Source: Nemania diffusa (taxonomy: Eukaryota > Ascomycota > Sordariomycetes > Xylariales > Xylariaceae). Taken from it: a stretch of 64,000 bases of DNA. This document shows positions 49,878 through 63,739 of this stretch, piece by piece (positions within the stretch are counted from its first letter, which is position 1; every line of letters starts with the position of its first letter). The stretch is from the NCBI GenBank assembly GCA_038501195.1, contig JBBPUQ010000006.1, forward strand, positions 2,852,001-2,916,000, written 5' to 3'. A program made the position numbers and the translations under genes. Below the pieces are notes generated by a model. The model made no database searches, was not told the DNA's origin, and saw only the letters and a program-made list of their open reading frames with translations.

Positions 49878-52216
49878 TGCTGACGACTATTAGAGATATG
49901 CCACTCCTAATTGACGAGTGAGACGATGAAACCTGCTGCAATGGGTCGTGTGCACTTGCTGAGAAGTCGGCTGCTGAAAACGGGACGATGAGGGATGCCT
50001 ATGCCACTCTCTTGCTTGGTATTGCAACCAAACTGCACAACCACTTACGGACCAGCTCTAGGGTCACATCCAATTTCCCAGCAAGTCTCGGTCAGCCTTG
50101 CGGCCCCCCGACACTCTGACAAGGCTGTTCACGCCTCATTATATAGTAGGGAGCCTGGCACATATTTAATAGCTTGGCTTGTATGCGCCACTGACATCAG
50201 CATCTGCATTGATCCTTCTTTGGAATCCGCCGAAGCACGTAATACATCGATAAGGGGTCGGGCCGCAGGGTAGATCCGAAAGCGGAAGGGGGGATCATCG
50301 TGGGGAAGGACAAATAGTAATTCTTAGCCATTTCGGTGACGTTTGGGGGCGTATTAATTATAGAGGATATAAATGTGCCAGAGCATATATTGGAGTTCAC
50401 CTCGAAGAAATGTGCAGAACGGGCAAGGCAGGTAGGTACCTATTTGGCGGGAAAGAGAAAAGCTCAGCGTTGGAGGCTTATGAAAAGAATTCGGCATTCC
50501 CCGGCATTTCGCGGGAATCAAACGTGTATGATTTGATTTTGTTTGAAGTTGGGATATAAGACCTAGGAAAAAAGAGAAACAGAAACAGAAAGAGGAACGT
50601 AGACCTGGTGTTACTGAAAAAGATTGCTGTACTGTAGCACATTCTCGCCTCGCAGCTCAGGATCGGTCCAGCATAGTGAGTGCATCACGTATGTACGCTG
50701 AAGTGACATGAATAATGATTGAGGTTGGTCGGCTGCTATCGGGTCTGCAACTCTTCCCGTTTAGTGTGCAACGCGGCATTGTTTTGAGTTCGCTCATTGA
50801 GCATTTCTTTGTACTGTCAAGCCGCCGTGACTGTGACTTGGTCGTATGTATAGTAGCAGTTACATCGCGGCCTATGCTGAAATATTTACTCGCTTCCAGG
50901 CAAGTCTCTGGTGCCTGATTCGGTGACGCCAACCACTAATGAATGGTAACCGTGACAGGGGTTTGTCAGCTAGTCCCCAGGAGTGGTTAGTTGCTGGTTA
51001 ACAATTGGGCCAGAAGGCAAACATTTGCTCCTGAATCAATATGATGTGAACAAGCCTTGCCATGGCTAAATTAGATAGACAGGTGATTGTCTCGATGACA
51101 CCTCAAGTTTACAAGGTTAGTGCGAGAATTGAGACCGTCGCGTTGGTTCACGGAGTGGCCAATAAGTGAGAGCCGCGTCCGCATTTAGAACGCCCTGGTT
51201 AAAAAGGTCACACGACCTGAGTGCCCCGCAAGGGGCAGGTAGATCAAAATCATATGCAAAGAAGAAGAAAAAAAAGAGACAATAGGTATACTGCGTACAG
51301 ACGAATACGAAGCAGTGTGGCGGTACTGGAGCTGAGAGCGGCCGTTGCAGGTGGATTGATAGGAGGGCCTTTGTAAAGACCTATTCAAACTCCTGTCTGA
51401 CAAGAGACTTGAGGACTACCCATTTAGCTCATAACGTAAAGACTAGATAGGGCATAGGGCATTTATCGCAAGTCTCCTCTTTATGCATATACGCGCATAC
51501 GCTCGAGGACATACATACGCAGTTAGATAGATCAAGGGTTGGTGAGACCCTATGACAACAAATGTATGCGTATGCTGAGGAAACTGTGTAAGTAGTTGGT
51601 GGTGCCAGGGGCCAAGGCTTCTGTTGAGTGGCGGTGTACAGGAAAAAAAGAGCCGAAGCTGAACCCGATGCCTGTGCGCGCACATACAAATACTCGCTCA
51701 CAGAAGGCCCTTCATGTGGCCCACCAAGGCGACTATATTTTGAGGAGCTGGACAGGCGGCGACCAGGAACAACCAAGGCGGCCCACGGTCGTTTCTTTGC
51801 AACACCTAGACGGAGAACGAAGAACGAAGAATGAGCGAGCGGCCGGATTGTGGCCGAGGCAATGTGCAACGCTAGGATCAAGTGATGTTTGATGGCTTTA
51901 CAAACGGGGTAAAGATGAGCCCATGTGACTACGTCAATCTCCCGTACAAGTGAAACAGCATATAGCCGCATCATTGCTTGTCTTTCGATCCGGCGGCTGG
52001 GAAAGGAGCCCAGAAGAGGGGAACGGCCCCAAACGGCACGAACAATTCTAGAACATTTAACCCCAGCAGCAGGGTCCGCTGAAAAAACGTGGGGAACAGA
52101 CAGCCATTCGACGCCGCGGCATGCCTGCACACCGGTCTTCCTTCTCAAGTTGGCGGTATTCGAATGCAGTGCGAAGTACGCAGGATGTACCTCGACATGC
52201 CTGGGTCTGCCTGGGG

Positions 52217-52236
52217 GAGGAGGAGGAGGAGGAGGC
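52217..52236. repeat. (GGA)n microsatellite
   Basis: About six GGA triplets in a row on the + strand. On the minus strand they create a proline run at the start of a long but motif-free open frame. Confidence 0.85.
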
Positions 52237-53489
52237 CACACGTGGGCAGCTGACGGCCGTGGCAGATAGCGGACAGACTGCCGACGGCGCTGCGTGCCTT
52301 GCTAGGCAGGTAGAATGATAAGGGGACCAACCCTGGGATGTTGGCGAGGTGGGTGGACGAGCGGACCGTGGTCACGATGAATATTGCGTTATCTCGTCCG
52401 AAACACCACCGCCGCCTGCTGTTACCTGCAGAGCTGCTTGTTCTGGCCTGTGTAAGTAAGTACTACTATGTACGTCCGGAGCTCGGTGCACCAAGGTAAG
52501 TAAGTAGCTTATACGCCGAGACGCACGCCGAGACGTGTAAAAAAAACTAGGTGTTTTATATGCTGTTTTCCATAACTGTAAGTCATCAACGGCAGTAAAC
52601 TGCTCTAGGTTAGGGGTCGACGGCGCCGCCGTCGCCGTTGCCGCTGCAGCAACAAATCATGTCGGATACTGGCAGCGTAAGCTACGAGGTAATTAACGAG
52701 GGTATTAGTGACCAAGATGAGCGAATACGGATCTACCTATCTAGAAACTAGATAATTCCCCGTGGCGAAGAAGAGCCGGGTCCATGTATTTGTAAATAAT
52801 ATAGCAGTGAATCCTATTCTGTCCAAGCTGGGCCGACTTACAGATGAACCTCGATAGGTGAAGGGAAGACAAAGGTGAACTGGAAATCACGGAGGATACT
52901 CGGGTCTCGGGGGAAGGGGGTATAAGAGTATGAAGACATCATCGTCATCGTCACGCCTAGGCGCTACATGAGCCAAAGCCTAAACAATGTTCGGCTGCAG
53001 CGGTGGCCGCATTGCTATAGGTATCTTATTAGGTAAGAATGTATCTATCATGCCAACTACAGCAGAGATAATAGTGCTGGATTAGCACGGCCCTAAGCAC
53101 GGGTACGGGTGGTGCCCCCGTCGCTGTGCTCAGGCAGGCCTAACAATGGGCCTGATAGGGAGTGCCCTTTTTCCCCTAGCTAGGCACCTAAGCCCTAAAA
53201 AAGAAGAGGTTCGATGCTTTCAGTGGGCTAATCTGCATCCTATCGAGAGGCACAACCGATACAGCGGTGCCGTAACAGGTACCTACGCTAGGTAGGCATC
53301 CGGGACCCTTCTGCGTGCGTTCCACCTATTCTGTACTATCCCCAGTAAGGACCTGGCGAGGCCTATGTTACCCAGCGGTTAGTGCAGTGTAGCTCCTCGA
53401 TTCTAACTCTGTAGCGTGCTCCGTACCTGCCCACCGCATGGAAATTTTTCAGACGGGCCCGCGAGACCATGACAGAATAGACTTGGCCT

Positions 53490-54691
53490 TGCTGGGCCGT
53501 GACCGACTGCTGCAGCCTGCGTGCGCACCTCCATGCCTCGCCTCACATATACCTGCCTAGGTGGTGTATGCTGTACCTAGTACCTACCTACCTACCTAAA
53601 CCACTACATCCCGACGACCTACCACCTATCTACTACCTACGTACCAGCCTACCTGCCTTCTTCCTATACGTACATCCCCTACGCCAACAACTGCTCTCTC
53701 GACATTTATTCTCTTTTATTCGCTCTGAACACCCTCGTCTTGTTCACTTCCCGAGCTTAGGCACGCAGATCACGCCCACTCCCTCCGCCAGGGCTTGTCT
53801 GCTTGGGTCTCTCACGCTTACACACTCCATATCACCACCATACTATACTACCTAACCTATATTTATCTACGTACTAATCCCATCTGACGGCGTCAAGGCA
53901 GTACACACCGGGTTTTGATCGTCTACCTCCTGTCTTGTTCTTGATATTACTATACATCGACTACACCTGCCTTCCTGCTGCCTGCCTCCCCTTTCTTGTA
54001 CTACTAATCTATAGTATTCATCGAGCACTACTGGTTGCCCCCTCTCAGCTACTAAACCACCCACTTACAAACGCTTGCTTTTTGTCCGTGTTCTTTACCT
54101 GAGTCAACTTTACGCCGGCAATGTCCTTGAGACCTCTATGATCCGCAAGACGGTCTGTCTGTCGCGCTCCGGCATACGCGCATCTTAATAACTTATTTGA
54201 TTCTTGCGATCTCCTCCCCTAATTAGTCGACTGTGACCTACTACGGTCATCTCAACCTAGCACTTGAACTCGTTGCTTCATGATCACGTTGACTAGTAAC
54301 CCGTTGGATGAATTCGCCTGCCTCAGTCCCTCGGCGAAACCGTGCTTTGGTCACATACTAGCGCGGCTTGCTGGTTCTTCGAGGCCAGTTTTCAACGACC
54401 AGCGTTGTGATTCCACCCTGCTTCAACTGGAGACGATTTGGCCTAGTCGTAACTCGGAGCTGGCAGTATACATACGGATCTAACTGGGAATGCCCTTCGC
54501 ATGTACAGCGTGGCATTCTGCAAAGCGTTGTTGATATCCCATCTTGTTGACGGTCTCCGCCTACGAGCTATGAATCAGGGACATACGTCGATCGGACTCC
54601 GGGTATTCGTGAATAACGGGAGACACTGGAAGGTAGAACGGAGAACACCTCTTGAGGCCGTCGAGCGCGGCCGCCGTGAGCATCGTACAAG
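53490..54691 (+). promoter_or_regulatory. CT-rich upstream region / probable long leader of AreA-like-domain gene
   Basis: Roughly 1.2 kb directly before the ATG at 54692 is markedly rich in C and T on the + strand. It includes a TACC tandem run at 53581-53597 and many CTACCT words. Such pyrimidine-rich leaders are typical upstream of fungal regulatory genes. No transcription start can be placed from sequence alone. Confidence 0.4.
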
Positions 54692-56244
54692 ATGGCACAG
54701 GAGGTGACTGTTTTGCCCAAGGGGATTGTGCACAATAAATATAGTGTCTACGACGACATAGCAAGACACGATGTGATACCGGTGGAGCTCATTTTGAAGG
54801 CCTTGAATGGTACATTAACTGTCTCCCGCTCTTGGTAATTCACTGTTTCTAATTTGCCATGTAGTTTTCTCTACAACCTCTCGGGAATTATACGATCCTA
54901 CCGCCAGACGATTAGAGAACTTCTGGAGACGAGTGCTCGGCGGCGATCGTCGCTATCTTTCTGGTAAGGTCATCGCACGACTGTTCAAAGATATCTCGGA
55001 GACATCTTTTGTCAAGCTACAGAGTCCGCATAATCGATATGAGCCAGTAAGTTTCGATCAAAGTCGTAGCAGCAGAGACCTAGCTAATGATATACGGGTA
55101 GCCTTCTCCTAAAACTTTAGCTTCTAAATCGGATGGTGTCGAAGCTACTCCTTTGACACCAGCGTTGAAGCCAAAAGAAGAAACTACAACTTCCTCTGCC
55201 AAATCCCCTCATCCCATTCTAAAGAAGCCTAGAGGGCCTTCAGCTTCAAAGCCAAGGCCGACAGCTCGATTTGTGTCGCCGCCTGAATCTGGAAATGATG
55301 AGGATAGTACTAAGCAGAGCGGGACCACACCTACGGTAGCTGTTATTCACGGCGTCAGTTCGAAGGATGGAGGGAGTTCCACAACTAAAGATGAAAAGAA
55401 GAAGGGTCAGCCTCATAAATTAAAGAAGAAGACCGGGGGGTTTGTGGCGGCGTCTTCTAGGCGAAGACCTACCGCCCCCCGAAGATCTAGCTCCCAATCT
55501 TCCGCAGGGCCTTCTGAACCCGGGGCGAAAGAAGGCGACTTATCATCGGGGACTAAACACGATGGTTTGCACACCTCAGTGCCGACCGTACAGGAGAAGC
55601 CGGAACAACCACAAGCTAATACGAGGAAAGGGAAAGAAAATACTCTGAGTGCGAAGGCTGCTGGGAAACGCCCTATGGTACAGCCACGCGCTGAGAAAAT
55701 GATACCAAAACCTGGCGTTGGGTGGAGTAGCCAACCCCAAAACGAGGCTCCCCCAGCTGAACAGGGCAGCACCGAGATGGAACGACAAAAGTTAGCGCAA
55801 TCACGGAGAGAGGAGAAAGCTGCGGGAAGTACTGAGAACTGCCCAAAGAACCTTTCACCAACCTCTGTTCAGAAACACTCTACACAACAGTATCCGTACT
55901 CTGAATCCTTCCCATCCATGATCAGATCCTCCTCCGATGTTGGGTCGAGCCGCCCGACCTCGCGAGAAATAAGCCGGACTCTTGTCCCGCCATCTAGCTT
56001 AATGTCATCGACGCTAGCCAAGGTTGATACCTCTGTTATTGGTCAGGCAAGAATGGCTGGGTTTACGGATAACATCCCCCGCCCCTCGGCAGCAACAACA
56101 TCGCAACCCTCTGTTGTCTCTCCAGTCGACCGGCGAATGACTCCTACCCAACCCAGTGACAAGGCTCTAATACCTCTAGGCCGTTCTAAAAGCCAACTAA
56201 CAATAATCCTTGACCGAACGTCGGATAAAAAATCTAGGCGCTGA
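54692..56244 (+). CDS. AreA GATA-like (DUF1752) domain protein
   Basis: Exons 54692-54809, 54865-55046 and 55102-56244 give 480 aa. Introns are 54810-54864 (donor GTACAT, acceptor TGTAG) and 55047-55101 (donor GTAAGT, branch GCTAAT). Residues ~47-92 contain LYDPTARRLENFWRRVLGG, RRYLSGKVIARLFKDIS and FVKL, matching the short domain named after nitrogen regulator AreA (DUF1752), also present in fungal Mks1/Reg1-like regulators. There is no C4 GATA zinc finger, so it is not AreA itself. The remaining ~380 residues are disordered: Lys/Ser/Pro-rich with basic clusters (KLKKKTGGF, SSRRRPTAPRRSSS) and SP/TP sites, ending QLTIILDRTSDKKSRR. A role in nutrient or stress signalling is inference. It follows a long CT-rich upstream region. 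Confidence 0.75.
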
Positions 56245-59200
56245 TTATCACTCCTAGAAAACATGTGCTAACGACTATGACAAGATGCTGCGAGCATCAA
56301 CTTCATTCAACTTGATTTCCACCTGGCGCACGAAATAATCTAGTAGCGTTCAGTTTAATACAGGTCCACGAAAGAAGGCAATTGTAGAAAAAAAAAGTGT
56401 AGCTTTTCAAAGGCTGAATTTATGGATTATTGGTATCCTTCTCATTTACAGCGACCTATCTAGGCGGTTACAAAAACGTCGTTTGTGTATCAATGGTCTT
56501 CATACATAGCATCGGCGTTAGATGGTTTCATGGGACATTATACTTCTTCACCTCAACTAGAAGATATTGTAAACCAACGAAAACACAAGAATGTAGAATT
56601 GGTCTACTTCATATCATTGCAGAGTAGAGAGTATCTACTATGATGCACCTCTCGAAGTATTTTTACAAAATAGATAGCTGTAGAAACAAACAGATGTAGT
56701 CGTAAATATATCACGATTATTTGCCGAGAAGAGAAGCCGATTTGACGTGTGTCTGTTGTTGAATATTATTTAGTCTGCAACCGAGCTGTGTTGAGTGCAT
56801 TCTAAGAGGCTACTTACAGCGTAGACTGCCCTCATCATGCCCCAGTGTTCTAGTCTACAAATGTGATCTCAATGCCCATAACCCCTGCCAGGGCTAGGAT
56901 GCCCCTACTGTAAATCTACGCAGCTAACAGACTACGGTACCTCGATACTAATAGGCACCCTTCAGGTCCACGCCTAAGTCCGTGAGTCGGGCAGATTCGG
57001 GAAGAACAGCGCCTAGAACCAACCCGTGACAACCCGATTCCATGCACAGCAGTTAAGAGTTCTAGTTTAGTCTAAACCAGAGACATGTTGTTATGACGCC
57101 CTTTTGGCCATGCACGAGAAGTCCTCAACCTGTTGTTTGCTGAATTCCACTTCTACGAAGCCATTCAGAGGCCCACGATGCGCCCGTGTCGGGGTGATCC
57201 CAGTCGCTGACGTTTTAATGTGTGGATCATTTTATTAAAAGAAAAGCTAATATTCTATACCGCTATCTAGGAATGGAGTTCGTTGGCGCAAGGCCACTTA
57301 AACAACGTTATTATGTATGCCAGTATACTATGGTGGTTGTCTGGTTTGAGTTGATGGACTGTTACTGTTCAGATCTGTGTATATGAAAGCTAGGAAAATT
57401 ACCAAGCAGCCCAGCATTAACGTACTGTAGGTTCTCCTGCACTAGCTCTATGCACTAGGACAAGTGTCTTTCTAATTTTCAACCTCCCCTTTTTTTAAAC
57501 CCTTATTTATCTGCATGCAGATATCCGGCAACCCGTTTTAGTAGAGCTTCAATATCCACCAGGCGAAACTAAAACCAGCGTACGCTAAGGCGTAACTATT
57601 TACAGAATTTGCTAAATGCAGAATTCGCCTTTTCTTTCTGCGATAGAAGGAGGGGAGGGGCTCCAGCACTGACTCATGAGTGAGCTTGAATTATGATAGT
57701 GAGTCTACACGATCTGCTTCAAATGAAGCATTTAGTGAAAAAAATACGAAACGACGAACTACCCCCACGCTATCGGTACCCTGGACAAAAAACCTTACAT
57801 CAACTACCCACCCGAGTAGAATCAGTACCTACAGAGTACTGCGTACCTATTACCAACCCTAGCCTGGAAAAACTGCAATGTGACGATGGCCAGGGGCTTC
57901 GTGATACCTAGGTATGCTGTTGTTGTTTCTACAGAGGGTATCTAGGAACCAACAGCCTATCGGCTCTACCTATCTAGCACTCGCACGCACCTTTGTACAT
58001 ATGTATGTACGCATAGGTGCTCTTTTCCCATCTCGCCCCCGTAACGAGTACTTCCCTACTTGGTCGCCGACCGCCATGGTCCCCCTTGTTTCGATTTGCG
58101 GGTGAGCAGGAGCACATACCTACATAGCGTAGGTGCATCCAGCCTGTATCTGATATTCACCGCTTCAACACTGCGTACTTACCTACTTAGCTACTCCATC
58201 CGTCTTGCTCAGCGTCCCCGCCACCAACTTCCAACTAAAAAAGGCAAACGCCACCGGGATCAGACCGCCTGGGGGAACGGACCTGTCTCGGGCATAGCCC
58301 CGTTCGTAATTCATAGTTCCGCACCTAATGGCCGAAGAAGGAAAAGAGAGGAAGGGAAGCGGCCGGCGATGACGTTTATATCGCGTCACTGCATGATGGC
58401 CGGTGTCTGCATATAAGTGAATGGCTACCTGGCCAGCTTATACATACTGTGGAAGAGGATCCGATCGCTCTCCCAACTTAGATCTATATATATTCTCCGG
58501 TATGCGCGCGGCTGGCATTTTCATTGGCGCGAGTGCACGAAATCTACACCGAGATAAACTCATAACTAGTCTAGTAGATGATTACCACTGGCATCATTGA
58601 CGACGGGTGTAGCGAGAGTAGGTAGTGTAGCACTTACGCATGGTATGTAGTCTACTACTAGCGACTTTTGACGGATCGTGGGACATGCAACGTGACGTGA
58701 CAGGTCATTTTTTCCATCTCTTCCCCCTCCCCGGTGCTCCCCTGTCGGGAAACCATAAAATTGGAACAGCCAATCGTGCCTTTACCGTTTTCAGGTGACC
58801 CTTTTTAATTAAACACACCCCTCATCGCTCCCCCTTGCGGCTGAAAATCAAACGGCCTTCGACTGCCGCGTACCTGGTGTAAGTACTATCTACACTCCCT
58901 ACCTACAATAGCTTTTGGCTGTCAGCGAGCCGAGACGTCATACATACAGAGAAACTCCGCCGCCGGGGAAAGATTTAAGCTTATCAAGCCCCAGTTTATT
59001 ATCCCACCCCATTAGGTATTCTGATCGTGCTAGTCGAGGTACGTATGCGGACCCTATCTGCAGCAAATACTTACCTAGGTAGGTAGCTTACAGAGAATGC
59101 AAGAAACCGCCAAACGCAATTGAAGTCGGAAATACCGAGTCTATTTCATTTTTTTTAAACGGTGAAGCAATATGAAAAGTAAAAGACTTCAATGTGGAAC

Positions 59201-61762
59201 TTTGAGCACGTTATTCAATGCTCACATGTAATTGGTAGTGAGAGAGATCTCCCACTAACCTATTTACATAATAATCTCATGATACTTGACATATTTCCAA
59301 CGAGTTTAGTCTAGGTAGGTCCAGTACCTTACAGTAGTATGAAATGTATACCCAGCTATCTATAGCATGTACAGAGTACTACGCACCCTGTGCCTACCTA
59401 GATAGGTAGCTATTACTCCTGCCAAGCCCTCAAGCTCTGCGCGCGCGGCCCCCCGACCGACCAGGTGGTGTAGCGTAGGGTAGGTAGGCGGGCATACAAC
59501 CCCACGGAACGACCTGTCGATCAAAGATCGCGATGTGGGGGTTTCTCACGCGGACGGGATGGGCCGCGGTTTTGCACTCGCTCATGTGACCGCGCGCCGC
59601 CGTTTGATGCTTCTGGATGGACCAGGCCGCCTGGCTGCTTGGCATATTAGCAGAGCTAGTGTAAGTGTTTATATAAGTACCTACTACTTACTATCTATTG
59701 CGTTTCCTGCTGCTGCTGCTGCTGCTGCTACTGCTGCACGTAATGAAGAAAAGCTACGGTGTTGGCAAGCTGACTTGACCTGTATGACATTGCATGTGAC
59801 TAGCCTGCATATTCACCCCGGCCCGTGGAACTGCGTCACTGTAGTCGGGCTTGGTTGGAAATAGAATTACGTCAGATAGAAGGTTTCATCAGTCGTGGGG
59901 ATAGGGTCCAAATGTATAATTCTCACAGTAACCCATGGTTTACTACATATTCTATAACTGATAGCTACAAGTGCACGTACATTGTGCCTGTCTCTTCTTT
60001 TCTTTATAATGATAAATTGCCAACTATTAATAAATGACGCCATTGGCTAGGGTTTCTCGGTGAACTGAATCAGTAGGCTCGTCGGATATTTACGGCGTTG
60101 ATATCTAAGCAATAGGTCGTTACGAGTTTTATACTTAGGTAACTCAGATGAAAGGATAAAGGTAGGTAATCTTACGAAACCCCACATAAGGCAAGTTATG
60201 ATCTCGACGTAATTTAAAAACCAACAACTCAAGTAAGCTGATGGTTTATCTGTGCTGGCGACCAACACTACCCACGAAATAAAAGATCTGGTTGTACTAC
60301 AAGGGGGGGGAACGGGCGATGACTAATGTCAAGAACAGAAACATGCAATTCACTATATTCTTCTGTCAGTGTAGATGTTAGTGTCGAATTGGGAACTATT
60401 CTTCGAGGTTTGCTAAATTTATATGCCTATCTAACTACTTCGATATATCCCATCTATACGTATAGCGGGAGATATAACGATTAAGCAAAATGTCAAGAAC
60501 AAAAATAATTTGATAAATTAACGACATCTAGTATACACCATTTACATCATGACGCTCTAAAAGAGTTATAATATACAGATCTATATATCATCTTCCCAGT
60601 CCCGAAGCATACCATCTAAGCGATCAAATTACGCTACACAGTTCCATGTCGCCTACATCGTATTCCAAGTATACATACGCAGTACATGTCGCCTCATTCA
60701 TGAACATATGAGAATACTTAGCGACGCGCGAGAGCCCAACCCTCCACAGCAACAAGAGACTCAAAGCACGTCACATCTCCCGCCTGACTCGACACCAAAA
60801 CAAAAATAAACACCACCATTGGCCACCACCCACACACCTAGTATACACAGTAGGCCGGGCTGGCTACCTGGCTGACTGAAGCCGCACCACCACCACAACG
60901 ACGCCCCATCCGCGTTATTTATTCCCACCCAAGCAGATGCCGGCCGGCACGCAGGCAGAACGCAACCCCCCCCCCTCTCCCCGAGCGCCAAGTGGCACGA
61001 ACCCCCGACCGTTCCAGCGCGCGCAGCGCACCACATGGTCTCCCCCCATGCAGGCCGGGTGTCGTGCCGAGCGAGGGGGGTGGTTCCCTCTCAATTCTAG
61101 AACTCCCCCCTCCCTACCTCAGCATTTTATCCCGCCTGCCGTTGGCCCTCGAAGTCTGGTTTGAGGTTATGAGTCTTTGGGGTTTTGGGGGTGTCGGGTG
61201 CGAGGAAGACGAGTGAGGCGGAGGCAAGCGCGCGAATCACGTCCCGATCCCTTGTTTTCCTTTCCGCCTTCTTCGGACATGGCGCGGGATTTAACGCGGT
61301 TTTTGTCCACGTGTGCTGCCTATTGAGAAAAAGAAAAAGGCAAAAAGAAAAAAAAAAAAAGAACGCGTCTTAGCGATGCCTTATCCGAATACGCTCGGGA
61401 GAGGAGAAGGCAAAAGAGAAGGCGGGAAATGAGTGCTTCCTACCCTGGGAGCCGGTCTTGTGACGATGGCGGTATTGGTGTGCATTGGTCCTTATCACAG
61501 AGGTAGGGTTCGAGCAAAGGTTCATGCGGACGAATGCAGAAGGCTACAGCAGCAGCAAGGGCATACAGGAGGACATTAGGGCTGGGCATGCGTCACGGAA
61601 AGATCGCTATATCGCACCTCGATCATAAGCTCGTTGGCGTATTTTTTTGGTTCTCCCCATTTCCCAATCACCAACCATGCTATGTATGGACGCCCATGCA
61701 ACTATCAAAGTCCGCTATATGACACGCTGTGAGATCAACAACCCCGGAAAGAAAAAATTGCT
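56245..61762. other. 5.5-kb spacer without supported genes
   Basis: The start is AT-rich. GC-richer patches at 57.6-58.4, 59.4-59.9 and 60.8-61.7 kb contain open frames but no recognisable protein motif. Many TACCTA/TAGGTA words occur (e.g. 59073-59093, 59394-59410). A CTG microsatellite lies at 59707-59736 and an A-rich run at ~61325-61361. Confidence 0.5.
59707..59736. repeat. (CTG)n microsatellite
   Basis: Seven CTG triplets are followed by CTA and two more CTG triplets on the + strand. There is no evidence that it is coding. Confidence 0.85.
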
Positions 61763-63739
61763 TCACATTCTAAAGACGCCGAACTTGGTATCCCCGGGCT
61801 TAATTTCGTTTTTGCCGCCCATAGCGGCGCGGAGTCCCAACCCAAGATACCGCCGTGTATGCTGCGGGGGGATTACGCCATCATCCTGGACGGTATAGAG
61901 TCAGCCAGGAGAACCACAGTCACTCGCTCACTGGGGAAAAGGAAAGGGCGTGTGCTGACGCGAGACACAAATCGCGGGGGAAGAAGTGACAAAGACAAAA
62001 ATAGTTAAGGGGGGAGAGGGGGTGCCAATTCCGGAGTTAAACTTACCCAGAGCCTTGCAGAGGAGAAGACAGCGTCGCTTTCGCGCTCGATCCGATCCCG
62101 GAGCTCGGGGTCGGCCTTCTGGCCGACGGTCTGCATGACGTTGGCTAGCTGCTCGCTACCCATCACACCGATGCGCGCATTGGGCCACATCCACAGGAAG
62201 CGCGGTGAGTACGCGCGCCCGCACATGCCGTAGTTGCCGGCGCCATACGAACCGCCTACCACGACCGTAAATTTGGGTACATCGGCGCACGCCACCGCCG
62301 TGACAAGCTTGGCGCCGTGTTTGGCGATACCTTCACGCTCGGCCTGGGCGCCGACCATGAACCCGCTGATGTTCTGTAGGAAGACGAGGGGGATGCCGCG
62401 CTGCGCGCACAATTCGATGAAGTGCGCCCCCTTCTGCGCCGACGAGCCAAACAGGATCCCGTTGTTCGCCACGATGCCGACCTTATGTCCGTAGATCTGG
62501 GCAAAGCCCGTGACGAGCGTGGTGCCGAAGTCCCGCTTAAACTCGGCGAAGTGGGAGCCGTCTACGATGCGCGCGATCACCTCATGGATCGCCAACGGCT
62601 TACGTAGATTTGTCGAAGCTATGCCTAGGAGCTCAGGTTCGGGGTACAGGGGTGGTGCATACGTCTCAGGGGATGGTGCGGCCTTGTGCGGCCAGTTCAG
62701 ATTGCTGATGCAGCGCCGCGCGAGAACGATGGCGTGCGCGTCGTCGACGGCGAGGTAGTCTGACACACCGGACACGGAGGTGTGCAGCGTGCCGCCACCG
62801 AGCTCCTCAGCTGACACTTCCTCTCCCGTAGCTGCTTTCACTAGCGGTGGTCCCGCCAGGAAGATGTGGCCCTGCTTCTCCACAATGATGTTCTCATCAC
62901 TCATGGCCGGCACGTAAGCGCCACCGGCTGTACATAAACCCATGACTACCGAGACTTGCGGGATACCCTGCGAGCTCATCCTCGCCTGGTTGTAGAATAT
63001 GCGGCCGAAGTGCTCGCGGTCGGGAAAGACGTCGGCCTGATGCGGGAGGTTGGCGCCTCCCGAATCTACTAAGTATATACATCTACAGACCATCTACCGG
63101 TTAGTGTAAGTCCCGTGCGCGCGAGTGAGACTAGGTAGGTCAATTGGATCCGCCAACATACGGAAGATTGTTCTCCTTTGCTACTTCCTGCGCCCGCAAG
63201 TGCTTCTTGACGGTAATCGGATAATATGTGCCGCCCTTGACTGTGCTGTCGTTCGCGACAATGACGCAGGTCACGCCCTCGACTACGCCTACGCCCGTGA
63301 TGATGCCACCGGCGGGGACCTCTGCCTCGGGGTAGAGCTCGTGGCCGGCGAGCGGTGAGAGCTCCATGAAGGTAGTTCCGGGGTCTATCAATGCCGTGAC
63401 GCGATCTCGCGGGAGCATCTTCTTTCTCGCAATATGCTTCTCCCTGGCCTTGGCAGAGCCGCCGGCCTGGGCTGCTCGCGTGAGCTTCTCCAGCCGGGCC
63501 ATGGCCGCGCCCATGAGCCGCTCGTTCTCGCGGAACTCATCCGAGCTCGTGTCTACGTTGCTTGGTAGCACGGAGATGGCATTCGCCTGGTGAGGCGCTG
63601 TGTAGGAGGCAACGGTTCGAGCGGGCGTTGTCGAAGGGTGCAGAGGGGCTCGGCGGGTTGTAGCTGTTCGTTTCGAGCATTGCCGGCTCAATTGGCGTGA
63701 GAGACCCAAGAGGTCCCGCGCGGGTCTCGACATCGACAT
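61763..63739 (-). CDS. mccB: Methylcrotonoyl-CoA carboxylase beta chain, mitochondrial
   Basis: Exons 63739-63162, 63082-62047 and 61885-61763 give 578 aa, close to the usual ~560-590. Intron 1 (63161-63083, donor GTATGT) restores [19 protein letters not shown]. Intron 2 (62046-61886, donor GTAAGT) joins SSARLW to [18 protein letters not shown], and the short last exon ends KFGVFRM. The first ~50 residues are Arg/Ser/Thr-rich with few acids, as in a mitochondrial presequence. Carboxyltransferase landmarks: GGGTI-type [116 protein letters not shown]. With biotinylated MccA it carboxylates 3-methylcrotonyl-CoA in leucine catabolism. In many filamentous fungi mccA/ivdA are neighbours. If so here, they lie beyond the right edge. 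Confidence 0.96.

Larger units (their letters stand above)
46562..54691. other. 8-kb spacer without supported genes
   Basis: No intact gene is recognised. A minus-strand frame at 49877-49650 encodes two hydrophobic segments but no known family. A 270-codon minus frame at 52241-51429 is proline-rich at its start and otherwise motif-free. 47.28-47.7 kb (minus) may hold a decayed coding piece. A GGA microsatellite lies at 52217-52236. The last 1.2 kb is CT-rich and probably the promoter and leader of the next gene. Confidence 0.5.

Noticed and set aside
51429..52241. 270-codon minus-strand open frame beginning with a proline run
   Set aside because: No motif or domain is visible, the run comes from a GGA microsatellite, and no splice or upstream context supports a gene.
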